A stretch of 60,000 nucleotides of DNA from Adiantum capillus-veneris (Eukaryota > Streptophyta > Polypodiopsida > Polypodiales > Pteridaceae): NCBI GenBank assembly GCA_014529385.2, contig CM043959.1, positions 89,135,529 to 89,195,528 of the forward strand. Reading direction: 5' to 3'. Below, piece after piece: positions 44,663-55,016 of the stretch. How positions within the stretch are numbered: position 1 is the first letter of the stretch; every line of letters begins with the position of its first letter. The notes below the pieces were generated by a model. That model ran no database searches and was not told the DNA's origin. It worked only from the letters and a program-made list of their open reading frames with translations. The position numbers and the translations under genes were made by a program.

Positions 44663-45300
44663 TGTTAGCGGGTCGCCGCGTGACGGACGTCTGTAGCATA
44701 GCTCTTTTGTACTAACATAATGTCAATATGCAAGGAAGAGGAGGGACACGGAGACCTAATGAGAGTGTCAATCTCATCAAAGTGAATTGAGAGGGCTACT
44801 CAATCTACTATAAAAGCAAATCAACCACTTCTTAGTCAGACAATCAGTATGCATTCAATCGCACCGCTCTAGGTCATCACGCTATTTCGGCATCCAAACA
44901 AATTCGGAATGCAATAAAACTTAAGGAGAGGTATCACAACACCTAAGGGCTCAATCCTACCAAGTTCTATCACCATTTGAGAAGGTACATAAATCATGAT
45001 CCATCACAAAAAATGTGCAAAAACCTGAAAAAGAAGTACTCGGAAAGGTCCTCCTTAAGCATAGAAACACTTATCCATGGCCAAAACATAAAAAAACAAC
45101 CATTTTAACCTTCAATCAATGCATTTAGCTCACAAACAAAGCATTGTGAACCACAACAGAATTGAATGATTACACTTAGATTGTAGAGCAAGAGATAAGG
45201 AACACAATGTGCTATTCAAAGGGAATTCTGATTACCAGTCCAAGAGAAAAGAGGATTACAATTTGTAGCAGTAAGAGGCTCCCACAGTGCGCGTTTTTTG
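44663..45300 (-). mobile_element. LTR (inner part) of the Tat-like element
   Basis: Starts TGTTAGCGGGTCGCC beside the primer-binding site. The right boundary is unknown because a LINE begins near 45310. No partner LTR is found in the window. Confidence 0.45.
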
Positions 45301-45309
45301 AATCTTCAA

Positions 45310-46200
45310 GCAAATGATATCTCTTTTGTTCAAAACTAAGGGTTTTGACTTAAAAGTTAAGGGAGCTTTCCCACGGCCATCTGGCCACTTACAAGGGTGT
45401 AGAGTCAGAGAGGTTGAGATGGTATTGTCAGATTATATCAGAATTATAAATCATCATAGGCTGAATTACATGGCTTTCTTCAAAAAATTGAGTAGTGTTT
45501 ACAAGGTTTGGTGTGCATACGCATGTATCCACCGTATCCATCAAACAGTTGCCCATTGGTGGCAATCTCCATCCTCTATTTTTTACAAGGCAATGTTGCC
45601 CATCTCATGTATTCAAGATAGATGTAACAAACAATGGACTTTGCATATGACTGATAAGCGGTGGGTACATGTTTTGACTTCTATATGGAGTATCCCTAAC
45701 CAGTTCAAGTTTAAATTGTTCTTATGGAGAGTTTGTACTGGAGTATTGTCTGTTGCTCATAATCTGCATAAGAAAGGGTTTATTAATGGAAAATTCACTG
45801 TTTGTAATAGACCAGAAACTGTAAGGCATGTGTTTTGGCATTGTAAGAAGGTTTTAGGGTGGTGAAAATGGGCATCATACATGTGGCATACAGCCTGGGG
45901 AGTGCATTTGATAAAGTTTAAACTCACTTTTGCTAACGTTAACACTAACCAAGACCCTTCTTTGACTTTTGTTGTTGAATCCTTCAGAATCTGGTTTTTG
46001 TGGTTCATTTGGTCTATGAGGAATATGGCAGTCTTTGATAAGGTTGATGCTTACCAGCATACGGTTCCTATGTCAGTCATTAGAGATAGGATGCTAGAAG
46101 ACACCTTGGCCCTAATAGACAAAGAACAAAGAGATAGGGTGATCTTCATCATTGGTAAACTGAAGGGTTAATACCTGAGTGCACCACATATATGATCTCA
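45310..46200 (+). pseudogene. 3' end of a LINE (zinc-binding domain)
   Basis: The frame 45314-45865 reads LTSIWSIPNQFKFKLFLWRV, LSVAHNLHKKGFINGKFTVC and NRPETVRHVFWHCKKVL. This is zf-RVT (xIWxxxxPxKxxxFxWRxxxxxLxTxxNLxxR, C-x-ET-x-H-x-H-x-C). A second frame (45881-46171) follows after one stop with WFLWFIWSMRNMAVFDKVDA, typical of the terminal FxWxIWxxRN segment of plant LINEs. The catalytic RT and endonuclease are absent, so it is a 5'-truncated copy. Confidence 0.7.
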
Positions 46201-46223
46201 AAGTAGTGTAAATATGACTTTCC

Positions 46224-46331
<108 letters not shown>

Positions 46332-46373
46332 ATTATCGTCCTCGGAAGTCAAATATGACTTGTGGGACCAAAG

Positions 46374-48060
46374 TTACACGCGATGTAGTATGTGCATGGA
46401 TGATGAGTGACTCTTGATGCTCCAAATTGTGGTGATGAGAGTCGCAATGGAGAGCCCACACTGTGGCTGGTAGAGGAAAGTGTGTAGGTCTAAGTCATGG
46501 CTGAAAATGTAAGAGAAGCAAGTTCGGATGTGACCAAAATCTGAGCACTCTAGTAGTGTGTGGTACTCAAACTCTCGAACTTGTAGTGAGCATAATGTGC
46601 ACAATTTATTTGACTCTTCTCCATTGCCCCAATGCCCTGTCTCGCATCGAAGGAAATGGGAGCTAAGCCTTCTAAATCCAAAAATGGCTGATCTCTATCC
46701 ATACAAGCATAAAAGGGGGAATCATGATGAGGAATGTAGTAACCGGCTACAGAAATGGGTTCTCTTTTTGGTGTCATAATTTTAAGCCATACATAACATT
46801 TTTACTTGTCATCTTTTACAATTGATACACAATCTTCCAATCCTTTCTTAACCATACATAATACTCCTCCTTGCCCTCTTCGTTGCTTGAGATTCTTTGA
46901 CCACATCAATGAATGTACATTGTAATCCTCCAAGCCGTTAATCCTTTGTGTATCATGAGACCAAGTTTCAACAAGAAGTACAACATCGGCTTTGCTTGTT
47001 AGTTCATCAATGCCAACCCCCACATTCCATGGGTATCCATTACAATTCCAAAAGCATATTTTCAATTGTAACTCGGCCTCATAGGTCGCGCATCCCTATT
47101 TGCTTAAGGAACTTGCCTCCTCCTTGGGCACATTTTATTCGTGAGAGATCTCCTTGTTTTTCTTATTCTTTTCTTCATATGCCTTGCAGCACATATTTTG
47201 TTGCTTATTAGTGCAATCTTCACATAAAAAACATTTTGTATCCCTCAAATAGAGCCAACTATTATCAAGGATAATCTTTCATTTGGTATCATCCGGCATG
47301 GTGCATACAATTGGTCATTCTCCGAGCGAGGGGCTCCTTGATTACCCACTCTATGTGCTCCATAGACCATAATTTTGGACATGCCAAAGTGGGTTTTGAA
47401 GAAATATTTGATAACAATGGCAAGAGAAGGAGGTGTCTCTAACTTCTCTTCGAGAATTCCACAAATAAAAATGTTCTTGGAACGTCTCTCTCGTTCCTTC
47501 TCCGTTCCTTCAACTCCTCCACATCCACATTCTCAACATTCTTTGTTTGAGTCATAGCTTGCATGAGAGAGGAATTAGGAACCACATTGCTACCACATAC
47601 ATTAGCCCAAGACTTGTTTGTGTATACATTTTTCATGTCGCATACATCTTGACTCATGGTGTCAAATTTCTCCTCTTTCAATGCATGGTCATGCTCTACT
47701 TTACTCATGCGCTCCTTCAAAGCATTCAAGTCCACAAGAGATCATTTACATTCCTTGACTTCCTCTTCAAGTTGCATCAAACGTGTTGTTTGCATCCCAA
47801 GTGTCCTCTTGATATTCTCATTCTCAACCACAAGAACCCTTAGCGTGCCATTCTCCATTGCAAGTGCCCGTAAGTCTTCACCTTGTTTGTTTACGGTCTC
47901 TTGCAATGATACCAAGTACACCATGATCATTGTTTCCGATGTTGTTGGTTGAGTGGCTGTGTTTCTATCTCCACACTTAGGAGATTTTGGATCATTTTCT
48001 ACAATGGTTGTGGACCTTGTTGAAGAAGAAGAACCCTTGCGTGTGCCGGAAGACATTGTA
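46374..48060 (-). pseudogene. LINE with ORF1-like and endonuclease regions, RT core missing
   Basis: From the 5' end: 48056-47742 and 47735-47439 encode a Ser-rich start (MSSGTRKGSSSSTRSTTIVE) and long coiled-coil-like helices (LRALAMENGTLRVLVVENEN), as in LINE ORF1-type proteins. 47065-46802 encodes the start of an APE-type endonuclease (MKICFWNCNGYPWN; ADVVLLVETW). 46604-46374 encodes a C-terminal zinc region (CTLCSLQVREFEYHTLLEC). The RT between endonuclease and zinc region is deleted. Confidence 0.65.
46802..47065 (-). pseudogene. LINE APE-type endonuclease N-terminus
   Basis: Reads MKICFWNCNGYPWNVGVGID and TSKADVVLLVETW, then GQGGVLCMVKKG. The WNCNG (catalytic Asn), the VETW (metal-binding Glu as in 'LxET') and the GGV strand are conserved. 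This enzyme nicks target DNA for target-primed reverse transcription. The remaining catalytic His and Asp lie in the deleted part. Confidence 0.7.
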
Positions 48061-48067
48061 TGTAGAA

Positions 48068-48232
48068 TAAAAGACGAGAGTCAACTTTCTTTAACTTTTT
48101 CACTTTGTAAATGTTGCTACAGAAATGCCTTCCATAACTCTAATTTTTTTTGTCTTTAGATCAATGTGTAGAGGGTGTAATGCTCTTTGATTGAGGCTAT
48201 GGATCACCCAAATCGGAGTTCGGATGAAGAAG

Positions 48233-48235
<3 letters not shown>
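48068..48235. other. 5' untranslated region of the minus-strand LINE
   Basis: No coding. It ends at an (AG)n tract. Confidence 0.4.

Positions 48236-48236
<1 letters not shown>

Positions 48237-48312
<76 letters not shown>
48237..48312. repeat. (AG)n microsatellite, about 38 units
   Basis: Uninterrupted AG immediately upstream of the histone-like frame. Confidence 0.95.
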
Positions 48313-48315
<3 letters not shown>

Positions 48316-48327
48316 GCTTATAGGTAA

Positions 48328-48546
48328 ATGGCAAGAACAAAGGTGACTGCAAGAAAGGCAGGCAAAGGACCACGTTTGGTTGCTAAAGCAGGAGGAAGAT
48401 CTGCTAGTAAAAAGAAGAGACCAAGAAAGCCCATGAAAATCTTGAAAGCTGCAAGGATGAATAGGCTACAAAGACACATCAGGCTGTTCAAGGAAATCAG
48501 GAAGGCTAAAAAATGGATTGATCTCAAAAATGTATTGAAAATTTAA
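48328..48546 (+). pseudogene. Histone H3-like N-terminal fragment
   Basis: The 72-codon frame starts MARTKVTARKAGKGPR, close to the H3 tail MARTKQTARKSTGG, and has a basic tail ending KKKRPRKP. It continues LFKEIRKAKKWIDLKNVL, which aligns with H3 'ALREIRKYQKSTELLIRKL' at the start of the alpha-N helix. The rest of the histone fold is missing, so no nucleosome protein could form. The tail is diverged as in centromeric H3 variants, but CENH3 identity is only a possibility. It probably represents a decayed gene or retrocopy. Confidence 0.5.
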
Positions 48547-48606
48547 AACTCTCCAAGGATGAATAGGCTACAAAGACACATCAAGCTGTTCAAGGAAACC
48601 AGGAAT
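48450..48606 (+). repeat. Tandem duplication of the H3 alpha-N exon segment
   Basis: A block of about 60 bases beginning CAAGGATGAATAGGCTACAA is repeated at about 48458 and 48555, with a few substitutions. The second copy is beyond the stop. Confidence 0.8.
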
Positions 48607-48699
48607 TGTGCACGTATGTCGCACGTGTCAATGCAAGGAACTTGTCGATACACCGCGTGCGAGCCACAAATGGCTCCAAGAACACAACAAGCCTAAACT

Positions 48700-49196
48700 A
48701 GTAAGATCAAAGATGGTTTTGGTGTGTCACTCACCTCTCTACACTTGCTTCGTGGAGGATTCCTCATCGCGAAGGAGAGGGAGACGCCGCAATGCCGCGC
48801 TCAACCGCCTCGCCGCTGTCGTGCCGTCGCAATGCTCGATCGCACTCTCTCTCTCTCTCTCACGCATACACACACACACAAGGAGATGAAGAAGAAGAAG
48901 ATGGAGATGGAGCAAAAGCACTCTTCAATTGCACAAATGAGAGAATGAGTGAATTTTAGGTTTAGTTGACTTTTATATGAGCTCGCCCCATTCACACTTG
49001 GGCGCCCATGCTTAGACAACTAATCCCTTGAATGTTCGAGTTAGAGTGCGCCTCTCATCGGCGATCACTCTTACTCTTTTCCTATTGGACCAACAAGCCC
49101 GGTACCTGACTCTACCAAATAAATAATACAATGTCCGTCGTAGGTTACAACGTCCGTCATAGGTGATAGGGTGTCTGTGAGCCGTGAGGGTTAACA
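48700..49196 (-). mobile_element. LTR start of a minus-strand gypsy-like element
   Basis: On the minus strand GGGAAGGGGGGCA (49197-49209) is followed by TGTTAACCCTCACGG. A TATA-like CATATAAAAG lies near 48971-48979, about 220 bases into the LTR, with a CTCT/GTGT-rich 5' untranslated-like stretch after it. The downstream end is not identified; 48700 is approximate. Confidence 0.5.
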
Positions 49197-49209
49197 TGCC
49201 CCCCTTCCC

Positions 49210-50578
49210 GATGTAGATTCCATTCTCGAAAGCTATTGAGTTGAAGCTTGTTCGTCGAGGTGGAAGAGAATTTGAGATGAATGTCCTTAGCCTTCTTCAG
49301 TCACTGCAAAATCAAACAACATTGGCACAGTAATTGCATTCTCATAAGCGATTAAAAAGCATATGCAGTTTTAGGCAGACAAATTGATTGGTAACAGAAT
49401 TTTAAACAATTTGTTAGCAACATAAACATTAAATTGCAATATAATCAAATGCATAAAAATATGTAAAGGTAAAAATTTAAACAAGTCTGGGGTCGCTAAT
49501 TAACAGTCGAAAGGCACTAGAGATGACTATTAATACCATGGGTAAGCTTCTTAATTTTCTCTGGTCAATTAAGTTGTTTAATCGCGAGAGCCAAGTATTT
49601 CATGTTCGAGGACTGACTAGAGGACTAGAGGCTATACCTAGAAGACCTTGTAGTTAAGCTACGATAAAAGGAATTTCTCATGAAATCATCTCTTGACTGA
49701 TTACCTTTTCTTAGATCCCCCAAAGTCTTTTCCCGTGATTCAATTTTGATGTGTCTGCTTATTTGGTATGCCTTGGGTTTTTTGCTTTTCAAGGAAAAGC
49801 GCCCACACTAGGAACCTCTAGGGCTCTAGTAGCATAGGCGATACATGTGAGTGAAGTACCCAATCAAGCTGAGATTTCTCTTCTAGCTTAAGATTTTACA
49901 ATGTGGCACTTTGATTTTTTGTTTGTTCGTTTTCAACATTTTAATTTTGTAACTTTGGGGGGTCATATAACACTGTTACACCTCCCCAGGCTCATCACAC
50001 TAGTAAACTCCCTTTTTAATACTTAAGCTAAAGGTCAATAGGGTCAAGCCCACTAGAAAGCCCTAGTACATTTCACACAATGCTGCCTAAATCGGATTAA
50101 GAACCTAAGTATCCATTGATTATTAGCAAGGAATTCCCCATGGTATTAAGAGAAGATCTGTAACACCTAACTTGGTCAAACTAGCTTAGTCGGACTGCTT
50201 GATTTTTAAATCTAGACAAGTGATTATGACAAAAAATTACATTGAATTTAATGTTTGGTACTAAACAAAGGCACTAAATATTATGCTACCAATCACAATC
50301 AAAGCAGACAAACATAGATGCAAAAAAGATAAGGGGCAATGCTAATGGACAAGAAACACTTGTTTGTGTTGATGGTCGCGCTTGATTTGAAGAGTGAGTC
50401 GAGATAAAGATTCCATGAAGGTCCAAATCCTAACAACAGCAACACGCTCCTGTACACACTAGGAAACACAAGGAATACCTCTAGGAGGCACATCAGTGGG
50501 AAAAGGTACCAACACTTATTGAACACAACAAAAAAACATAAGGAACCCAACCTAATTATTTGCACTCCCCCTAGAGAG
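49210..50578 (-). other. Non-coding interior, no gene recognised
   Basis: AT-rich. No retroelement domain on either strand. Short frames lack family features. Confidence 0.5.
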
Positions 50579-51001
50579 TCAAGGGAATAGGATATTGTAG
50601 AGATTGGGGGGAAACCCTAAGGCTAAACCCCTATCCTCATCGTCAAGATAAACAAAGTCATCATCCATGAGACCATATGTGTCATCCGTGTAGTCATGTA
50701 AATCTTCTTCTTCATCATAGGTACCCATGTTTACAAAGAAGGTCACTAGACGCCTATAGTCATCTTGGTCAAAAGGATAGGCTTGTGCAATGGGAGATAC
50801 ACTCTCTACTAAGTATGGATCAGTCGTGGTCAAGAGACGTATCAGCCATTCTAACTCCTCGAAATTCCTGTCACATGCTATCGTACCTACCAAATCCCAG
50901 TCACATGCAAGCACCGAAAAGACCATGTGGAACATTTGTGAAAAGTAACGAGGGTACCTCTCACCCAAGGCAGGAGTGAGTGACTCTAGCGTACTAGCCA
51001 T
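50579..51001 (-). CDS. Unidentified acidic protein, 140 aa
   Basis: From the ATG at 51001 (GATATGGCT context) the frame begins MASTLESLTPALGERYPRYF and runs to a very acidic C-terminal half (YDEEEDLHDYTDD; MDDDFVYLDDEDRG). It ends FPPNLYNILFP. An in-frame upstream Met at 51037 is possible. A TATA box (51139-51148) lies about 140 bases upstream and a TACAG acceptor-like site just before the ATG. I know no family. It may be an accessory ORF of the surrounding gypsy-like sequence or a host fragment. Confidence 0.4.
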   Translation of the reverse strand: MASTLESLTPALGERYPRYFSQMFHMVFSVLACDWDLVGTIACDRNFEELEWLIRLLTTTDPYLVESVSPIAQAYPFDQDDYRRLVTFFVNMGTYDEEEDLHDYTDDTYGLMDDDFVYLDDEDRGLALGFPPNLYNILFP

Positions 51002-51079
51002 ATCTGTACATGCAAATAGATGATGGTTAGAGTGCAAATATTACAAGGGTCGTGTTCTTGTGCATAATGGGTTTTTATG

Positions 51080-51227
51080 ATTTTGTGTTATGGCTCTTGC
51101 TCTTTTACTTTTTTATCTTGTTTTTGTGGGTATAAGGCTTTATATATACATTCCCTAATATTGGAGATTGAGAGGTCAGGGAGGAAGGTTGAGGGGGAAG
51201 CAAGTGAATGATGGATGTCAGCAAACA
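51080..51227 (-). mobile_element. 3' LTR start of the right-hand gypsy element, with TATA box
   Basis: On the minus strand CCAAGGAAGGGGGGAG (51228-51243) precedes TGTTTGCTGACATCC, a PPT/LTR junction. A TATATATAAAG TATA box is at 51139-51148. It would be the 3' LTR of the element whose pol lies at 56404-60000, now separated by the copia insertion. The LTR's lower boundary is not identified. Confidence 0.5.
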
Positions 51228-51272
51228 CTCCCCCCTTCCTTGGGTAGATCATACCTTTTGGAATGATGTCTT

Positions 51273-51499
51273 TGTTGGAATTAGGGTTGCAGAGAAACAC
51301 ACACAGCTTATAGAAGACGAAGGAAGCTCAAGGCACACAATAGAGAGTGTATAACTTAGTGTGCAATGGAAAGATAGATAGCCCTAGAGTGATGGGCGTA
51401 TATACAATGCACGGGGGAAAAAACCTCCTAAAGAGGGAAAAAATGCCCCGGCGGTCCTAGTGTGTTCACACACATCACTACCACATGTATATGGTAACA
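51273..51499 (-). repeat. 3' LTR of the young copia element
   Basis: TGTTGGAATTAGGG to GGTAACA on the plus strand. Almost identical to 56179-56403. Confidence 0.9.
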
Positions 51500-51512
51500 A
51501 ATCCCCCCTGGA
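51500..51512 (-). other. Polypurine tract
   Basis: CCAGGGGGGATTT on the minus strand, directly before the 3' LTR. Confidence 0.8.
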
Positions 51513-51574
51513 GTGATGCGGTGAACGAGAGCTGGCACATGAATAAAGGGAAGTGCCATGCCCTGAGGATAGGA

Positions 51575-52762
51575 TCAGTCCACAAAGGGGAGTAAGCCCA
51601 AAGCTTTGCGGAAAGCTTCAAGCTTCTCACGAGACAATGCCTTTGTGAAAAGATCTGCAAGGCTGTCCTGTGTTGGCACATAAGCCAAGCTGATCCCTCC
51701 TGCTGAGAGCCTCTTCCTGACATAGTGGTAATGCACCTCAATGTGCTTTGTGCGAGCATGAAAAACTGGGTTCCTCGCAACTGCCAATGTGCTCTGACTG
51801 TCAGTGTAGATAGTATTGGCAGTGTCCTGTCCAACACCCGAATCATCCATAAGGCGTCTGAGCCATACACACTCAACCGTAGCTGTGAATACTACCTTGT
51901 ACTTAGCCTCACAACTCGAAGTGGCCACAATAGGTTGCTTCTTGCTAAACCATGATATACATGAACTGCCAAGCATGAAACAAAAACCACTTGTGGACAC
52001 TCGCGTGTCAAAACAACCAGCCCAATCTGAGTCCGAAAAATCATGTAAGTCTGGCGGCAATGATCCCCCCTTGGGATAAAACAAGCCAAGATGTAAAGTG
52101 CCACTAAGGTAGCGGAAAATCCTCTTGACAGCCTGCCAATGCTTAGACCCTGGGCTATGCATAAATCTGCTGACCTGTGAGACTACAAACTGAATATCGG
52201 GCCTCGTGTTGCATACATAAATGAAGCATCCAACAACAGTTTGGTAAAGAGTGACATCAACAGGATCGCCAGCATCATGTAGACTCAACTTCAAACCTGT
52301 TTCCATGGGAGTGGAAATAGGTTTGCAATCCTCAAGTCCAAACTTACATAGCAATGTCTCTATGTAACTTTTCTGACACAAGGCAATACCACCATCACAC
52401 TGCTTAAACTGTATACCCAAATAATGATGCAACAGCCCCAAATCTTTCATCTTGAAAGTAGCATTCAAATCAGCCTTAAATTCAGCAATATGTCTCTCAT
52501 TTGGTCCAGTGATCAGCAAATCATCAACATAAAGAACCACAATGAGAAGTACATCACCCTCACGCTTTACATACAATGTGCTTTCTGTTGGACTATTACG
52601 AAAGCCTTGTTTGACCAAATGAGTGTCAGCTTTCTCATACCAAGCACGAGGAGATTGCTTCAACCCATACAAAGCCTTGTTACATTTGCACACTTTGTCC
52701 TCTTGTCCTTTTATTACAAAACCACGAGGCTGCGTTACATAAAATTCCTCAAATATGTCCAT
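51575..52762 (-). CDS. Copia reverse transcriptase and RNase H (395 aa)
   Basis: RT motifs in order: KALYGLKQSPRAWYEKADTH, VVLYVDDLLITG (YVDD near residue 79) and FKMKDLGLLHHYLGIQF. Then GCFIYVCNTRPDIQFVVSQV and RNase H: DSDWAG, SSCEAKYKVVFTATVECVWL, IYTDSQSTLAVARNPVFHAR, TKHIEVHYHYVR and LADLFTKAL. CEAKY replaces the usual CEAEY, altering the catalytic Glu. It ends shortly before the PPT. A one-base frameshift at about 52755 separates it from the preceding frame, so the first Met is not the real start. Confidence 0.85.
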   Translation of the reverse strand: MDIFEEFYVTQPRGFVIKGQEDKVCKCNKALYGLKQSPRAWYEKADTHLVKQGFRNSPTESTLYVKREGDVLLIVVLYVDDLLITGPNERHIAEFKADLNATFKMKDLGLLHHYLGIQFKQCDGGIALCQKSYIETLLCKFGLEDCKPISTPMETGLKLSLHDAGDPVDVTLYQTVVGCFIYVCNTRPDIQFVVSQVSRFMHSPGSKHWQAVKRIFRYLSGTLHLGLFYPKGGSLPPDLHDFSDSDWAGCFDTRVSTSGFCFMLGSSCISWFSKKQPIVATSSCEAKYKVVFTATVECVWLRRLMDDSGVGQDTANTIYTDSQSTLAVARNPVFHARTKHIEVHYHYVRKRLSAGGISLAYVPTQDSLADLFTKALSREKLEAFRKALGLLPFVD

Positions 52763-53414
52763 TCAAGAAAGCAATAACAATGTCTGATTGATGTACATCC
52801 CAACCAAAATGAGCTACCAATGCACATAGAAAACGCACAGTAGTCATACGACAAGTGGGAGCAAAAGTCTCTTCATAATCTATGACTTTTTGCTGTGCAT
52901 AACCCTTTGCAACAAGTCGAGCCTTATGGCGATCGATCTCACCATCCGGCTTGCGTTTCAACTTGTAAACCCACTTCGTACCAATGGCCTTTTTGCTAGG
53001 AGTCAAATCACATAAAGTCCATGTGTTATTCTCTATAAGTGCATCATATTCTGATTGCATGGCAGCCATCCAATTTTCTGAATTCTGTGCTTCATCAAAA
53101 GACAGAGGCTCCTCAACATCATGTAAGCTAGACACAGCCAAAGCATAACAATTTGATGCATAATATGCATGGCGAGAGCTTGAACGAGTACGACTAGACA
53201 AAGGTGCATCCAATTTACTGTCACGCAAAGTGTGCACCAGCCATTTTGGCATACCTCTAGCCTGCTCATTTTCAGCCCTTTCCTCATCAAGTACATCATG
53301 TACATCTGCATCAGTAATAGGCTGATCTAAAACATTTTCAGAAACCCCCATAGGCTGTACATTTGCCTCATTGGAACTTACATTCATATTTCCAGCATTG
53401 AAAAGAGGCAACAA
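52749..53414 (-). CDS. Copia linker and RT N-terminus (221 aa)
   Basis: After a variable acidic linker (VHDVLDEERAENEQ) the frame reads SFDEAQNSENWMAAMQSEYD, NNTWTLCDLTPSKKAIGTKW, VYKLKRKPDGEIDRHKARLV and ETFAPTCRMTTVRFLCALVA, i.e. RT fingers. It ends SDIVIAFLNGHI with a stop caused by the frameshift into the next frame. Confidence 0.85.
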   Translation of the reverse strand: MLPLFNAGNMNVSSNEANVQPMGVSENVLDQPITDADVHDVLDEERAENEQARGMPKWLVHTLRDSKLDAPLSSRTRSSSRHAYYASNCYALAVSSLHDVEEPLSFDEAQNSENWMAAMQSEYDALIENNTWTLCDLTPSKKAIGTKWVYKLKRKPDGEIDRHKARLVAKGYAQQKVIDYEETFAPTCRMTTVRFLCALVAHFGWDVHQSDIVIAFLNGHI

Positions 53415-53633
53415 AGTGTCATAAATGTCCTGTGAGCTTACATTACTGTCTCTAGTACATCACAGCAAGGGCTGAACAGAATCTTCCACAAACACTACAT
53501 CCCGAGAAACCAGAATACATTTTGTTTGCGGATGATACAACCTGTAACCTTTGCTTTCAGCACTATAACCAACAAAAATACATTTGACAGCCTTATCATC
53601 CAATTTTCTTCGCTGCACTTGTGGCACCAAAGC

Positions 53634-55016
53634 CTATGCCAAACAACCAAAAACACGCATGTGCTCAATAGAAGGCTTTCTATCATGCCATGCTTCATAT
53701 GGAGTAATAGACTGCAAAGCTTTTGTAGGACACCTGTTAAGTACATAAGTGGCACACATGATGGCCTCAAGCCAAAAAGAATGCGGCAAAGCTTGACTTT
53801 TGACCATACATCGTGCCATTTCCGTTAGTGACCTGTTTTTCCTCTCAGCAACACCATTTTGCTGAGGTGTATAAGTCACTGTACATTGGTGTTTGATCCC
53901 ACGACTAGCCAAAAATGCATTAAATTCATGAGACATATACTCCCCCCCTCGATCGGAACGAAGGGTGCCCATAGTACATTTCGAGACATTTTCAACCATA
54001 GCCAGAAATTGTTTGAAGCACATAAAAACTTCGGACTTTGCTTTAAGTGGAAATACCCATGCATGACTGGAGTAATCATCAATGAAAGTCATGAAGTACA
54101 CATAATTACCCAAGGACGGAGTTTGCATGGGCCCACAAACATCACTATGCAGAAGCTGCAACCTGCATGTGTCCCGAACTGAACCATCCTTTGGAAATTT
54201 AGAACGCTGCATCTTACCCAAAATACAGCCTTCACAAACATGTTTGACAGGTGCTTCAAGAGGTGGCAAAGAAGCAACCATATCAGATTTCTGCAAACGC
54301 AGCAAATTGGCAAAATTCAGATGACCAAAACGTGCATGCCAAAGTTTTGCATCTGAAATAGCCCTTGAATCTGCAACATCATTTGCAAAATTGCGTCCAC
54401 ACTTGTCATACAAAGTGAGCTTATATAGCCCGCGGCACAAAAGGCCAGATGCAACAATTTCATCACCAAAACTGAGATCATGAACTGTACATCTGTCATC
54501 CACAAATTTGACTACAAGTCCAAGTCTAGCAAGTGCGGATACAGACAAGAGATTCTTCTTGATCCCAAGTACATAAAGTGCATCAACAAGTGTGAAGGAA
54601 CTGCCATTAGCAGCAGTGAGCACAATCTTTCCAACTCCCTGAACTGGATAAGAGGCGTTGTTGGCACAAGTGACTGAATTTCCATGAGGGACAAACTCGA
54701 GAGAGGTAAACAATTCACGATGTGAGGTAATGTGCTTTGTAGCACCACTATCGAAATACCACACATGTGAATCTGCAGCAACTGACAAGCATGCATCATG
54801 GACAACAGGATTGTAAGTGCACTCTGCGCTAAAATCCCATTCTGCATCAACATCAACATTACAGTATCCTTTCACAGAAGACTCAACAATGGCTGCATTT
54901 GTAGTGGAACCAGCATTTGCAGTGGAACCACCCTCTTTCTTCTTAGCCTCTTTGGCCTTGAACTTAGGACACGACTTGATCAAGCGATCATTGGCTTTAC
55001 AATAATGGCAATGCAT
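53634..55016 (-). CDS. Copia zinc knuckle, protease and integrase (460 aa)
   Basis: It starts in a zinc knuckle (CHYCKANDRLIKSC) whose His is replaced by Arg. Protease follows with VWYFDSGATKHITSHRELFT (DSG at residues 89-91). Then the pre-integrase LWHARFGHLNFANLLRLQ and CEGCILGKMQRSKFP; integrase core with LLHSDVCGPMQTPSLG, TLRSDRGGEYMSHEF and YTPQQNGVAERKNRSLTEMA giving the D, D and E residues. It ends HMRVFGCLA at a single TAG stop, after which the same frame continues (ALVPQVQRRKLDDKAVKCIF). Integrase before RT confirms copia. Confidence 0.9.
   Translation of the reverse strand: MHCHYCKANDRLIKSCPKFKAKEAKKKEGGSTANAGSTTNAAIVESSVKGYCNVDVDAEWDFSAECTYNPVVHDACLSVAADSHVWYFDSGATKHITSHRELFTSLEFVPHGNSVTCANNASYPVQGVGKIVLTAANGSSFTLVDALYVLGIKKNLLSVSALARLGLVVKFVDDRCTVHDLSFGDEIVASGLLCRGLYKLTLYDKCGRNFANDVADSRAISDAKLWHARFGHLNFANLLRLQKSDMVASLPPLEAPVKHVCEGCILGKMQRSKFPKDGSVRDTCRLQLLHSDVCGPMQTPSLGNYVYFMTFIDDYSSHAWVFPLKAKSEVFMCFKQFLAMVENVSKCTMGTLRSDRGGEYMSHEFNAFLASRGIKHQCTVTYTPQQNGVAERKNRSLTEMARCMVKSQALPHSFWLEAIMCATYVLNRCPTKALQSITPYEAWHDRKPSIEHMRVFGCLA

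Larger units (their letters stand above)
41641..45300 (-). mobile_element. 5' part of a Tat/Athila-like gypsy element
   Basis: In minus-strand order: LTR (from 44663 rightwards), a TGGCGCC-type primer-binding site (44645-44661), a 1.5-kb leader with periodic palindromes, gag N-terminal frames and the gag core ending near 41843. A knuckle-like FNTCGGDHL remnant lies near 41650. Pol is missing; the chromovirus region begins at about 41640. Long leaders and TGGCGCC sites are typical of Tat/Athila elements. Confidence 0.65.
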
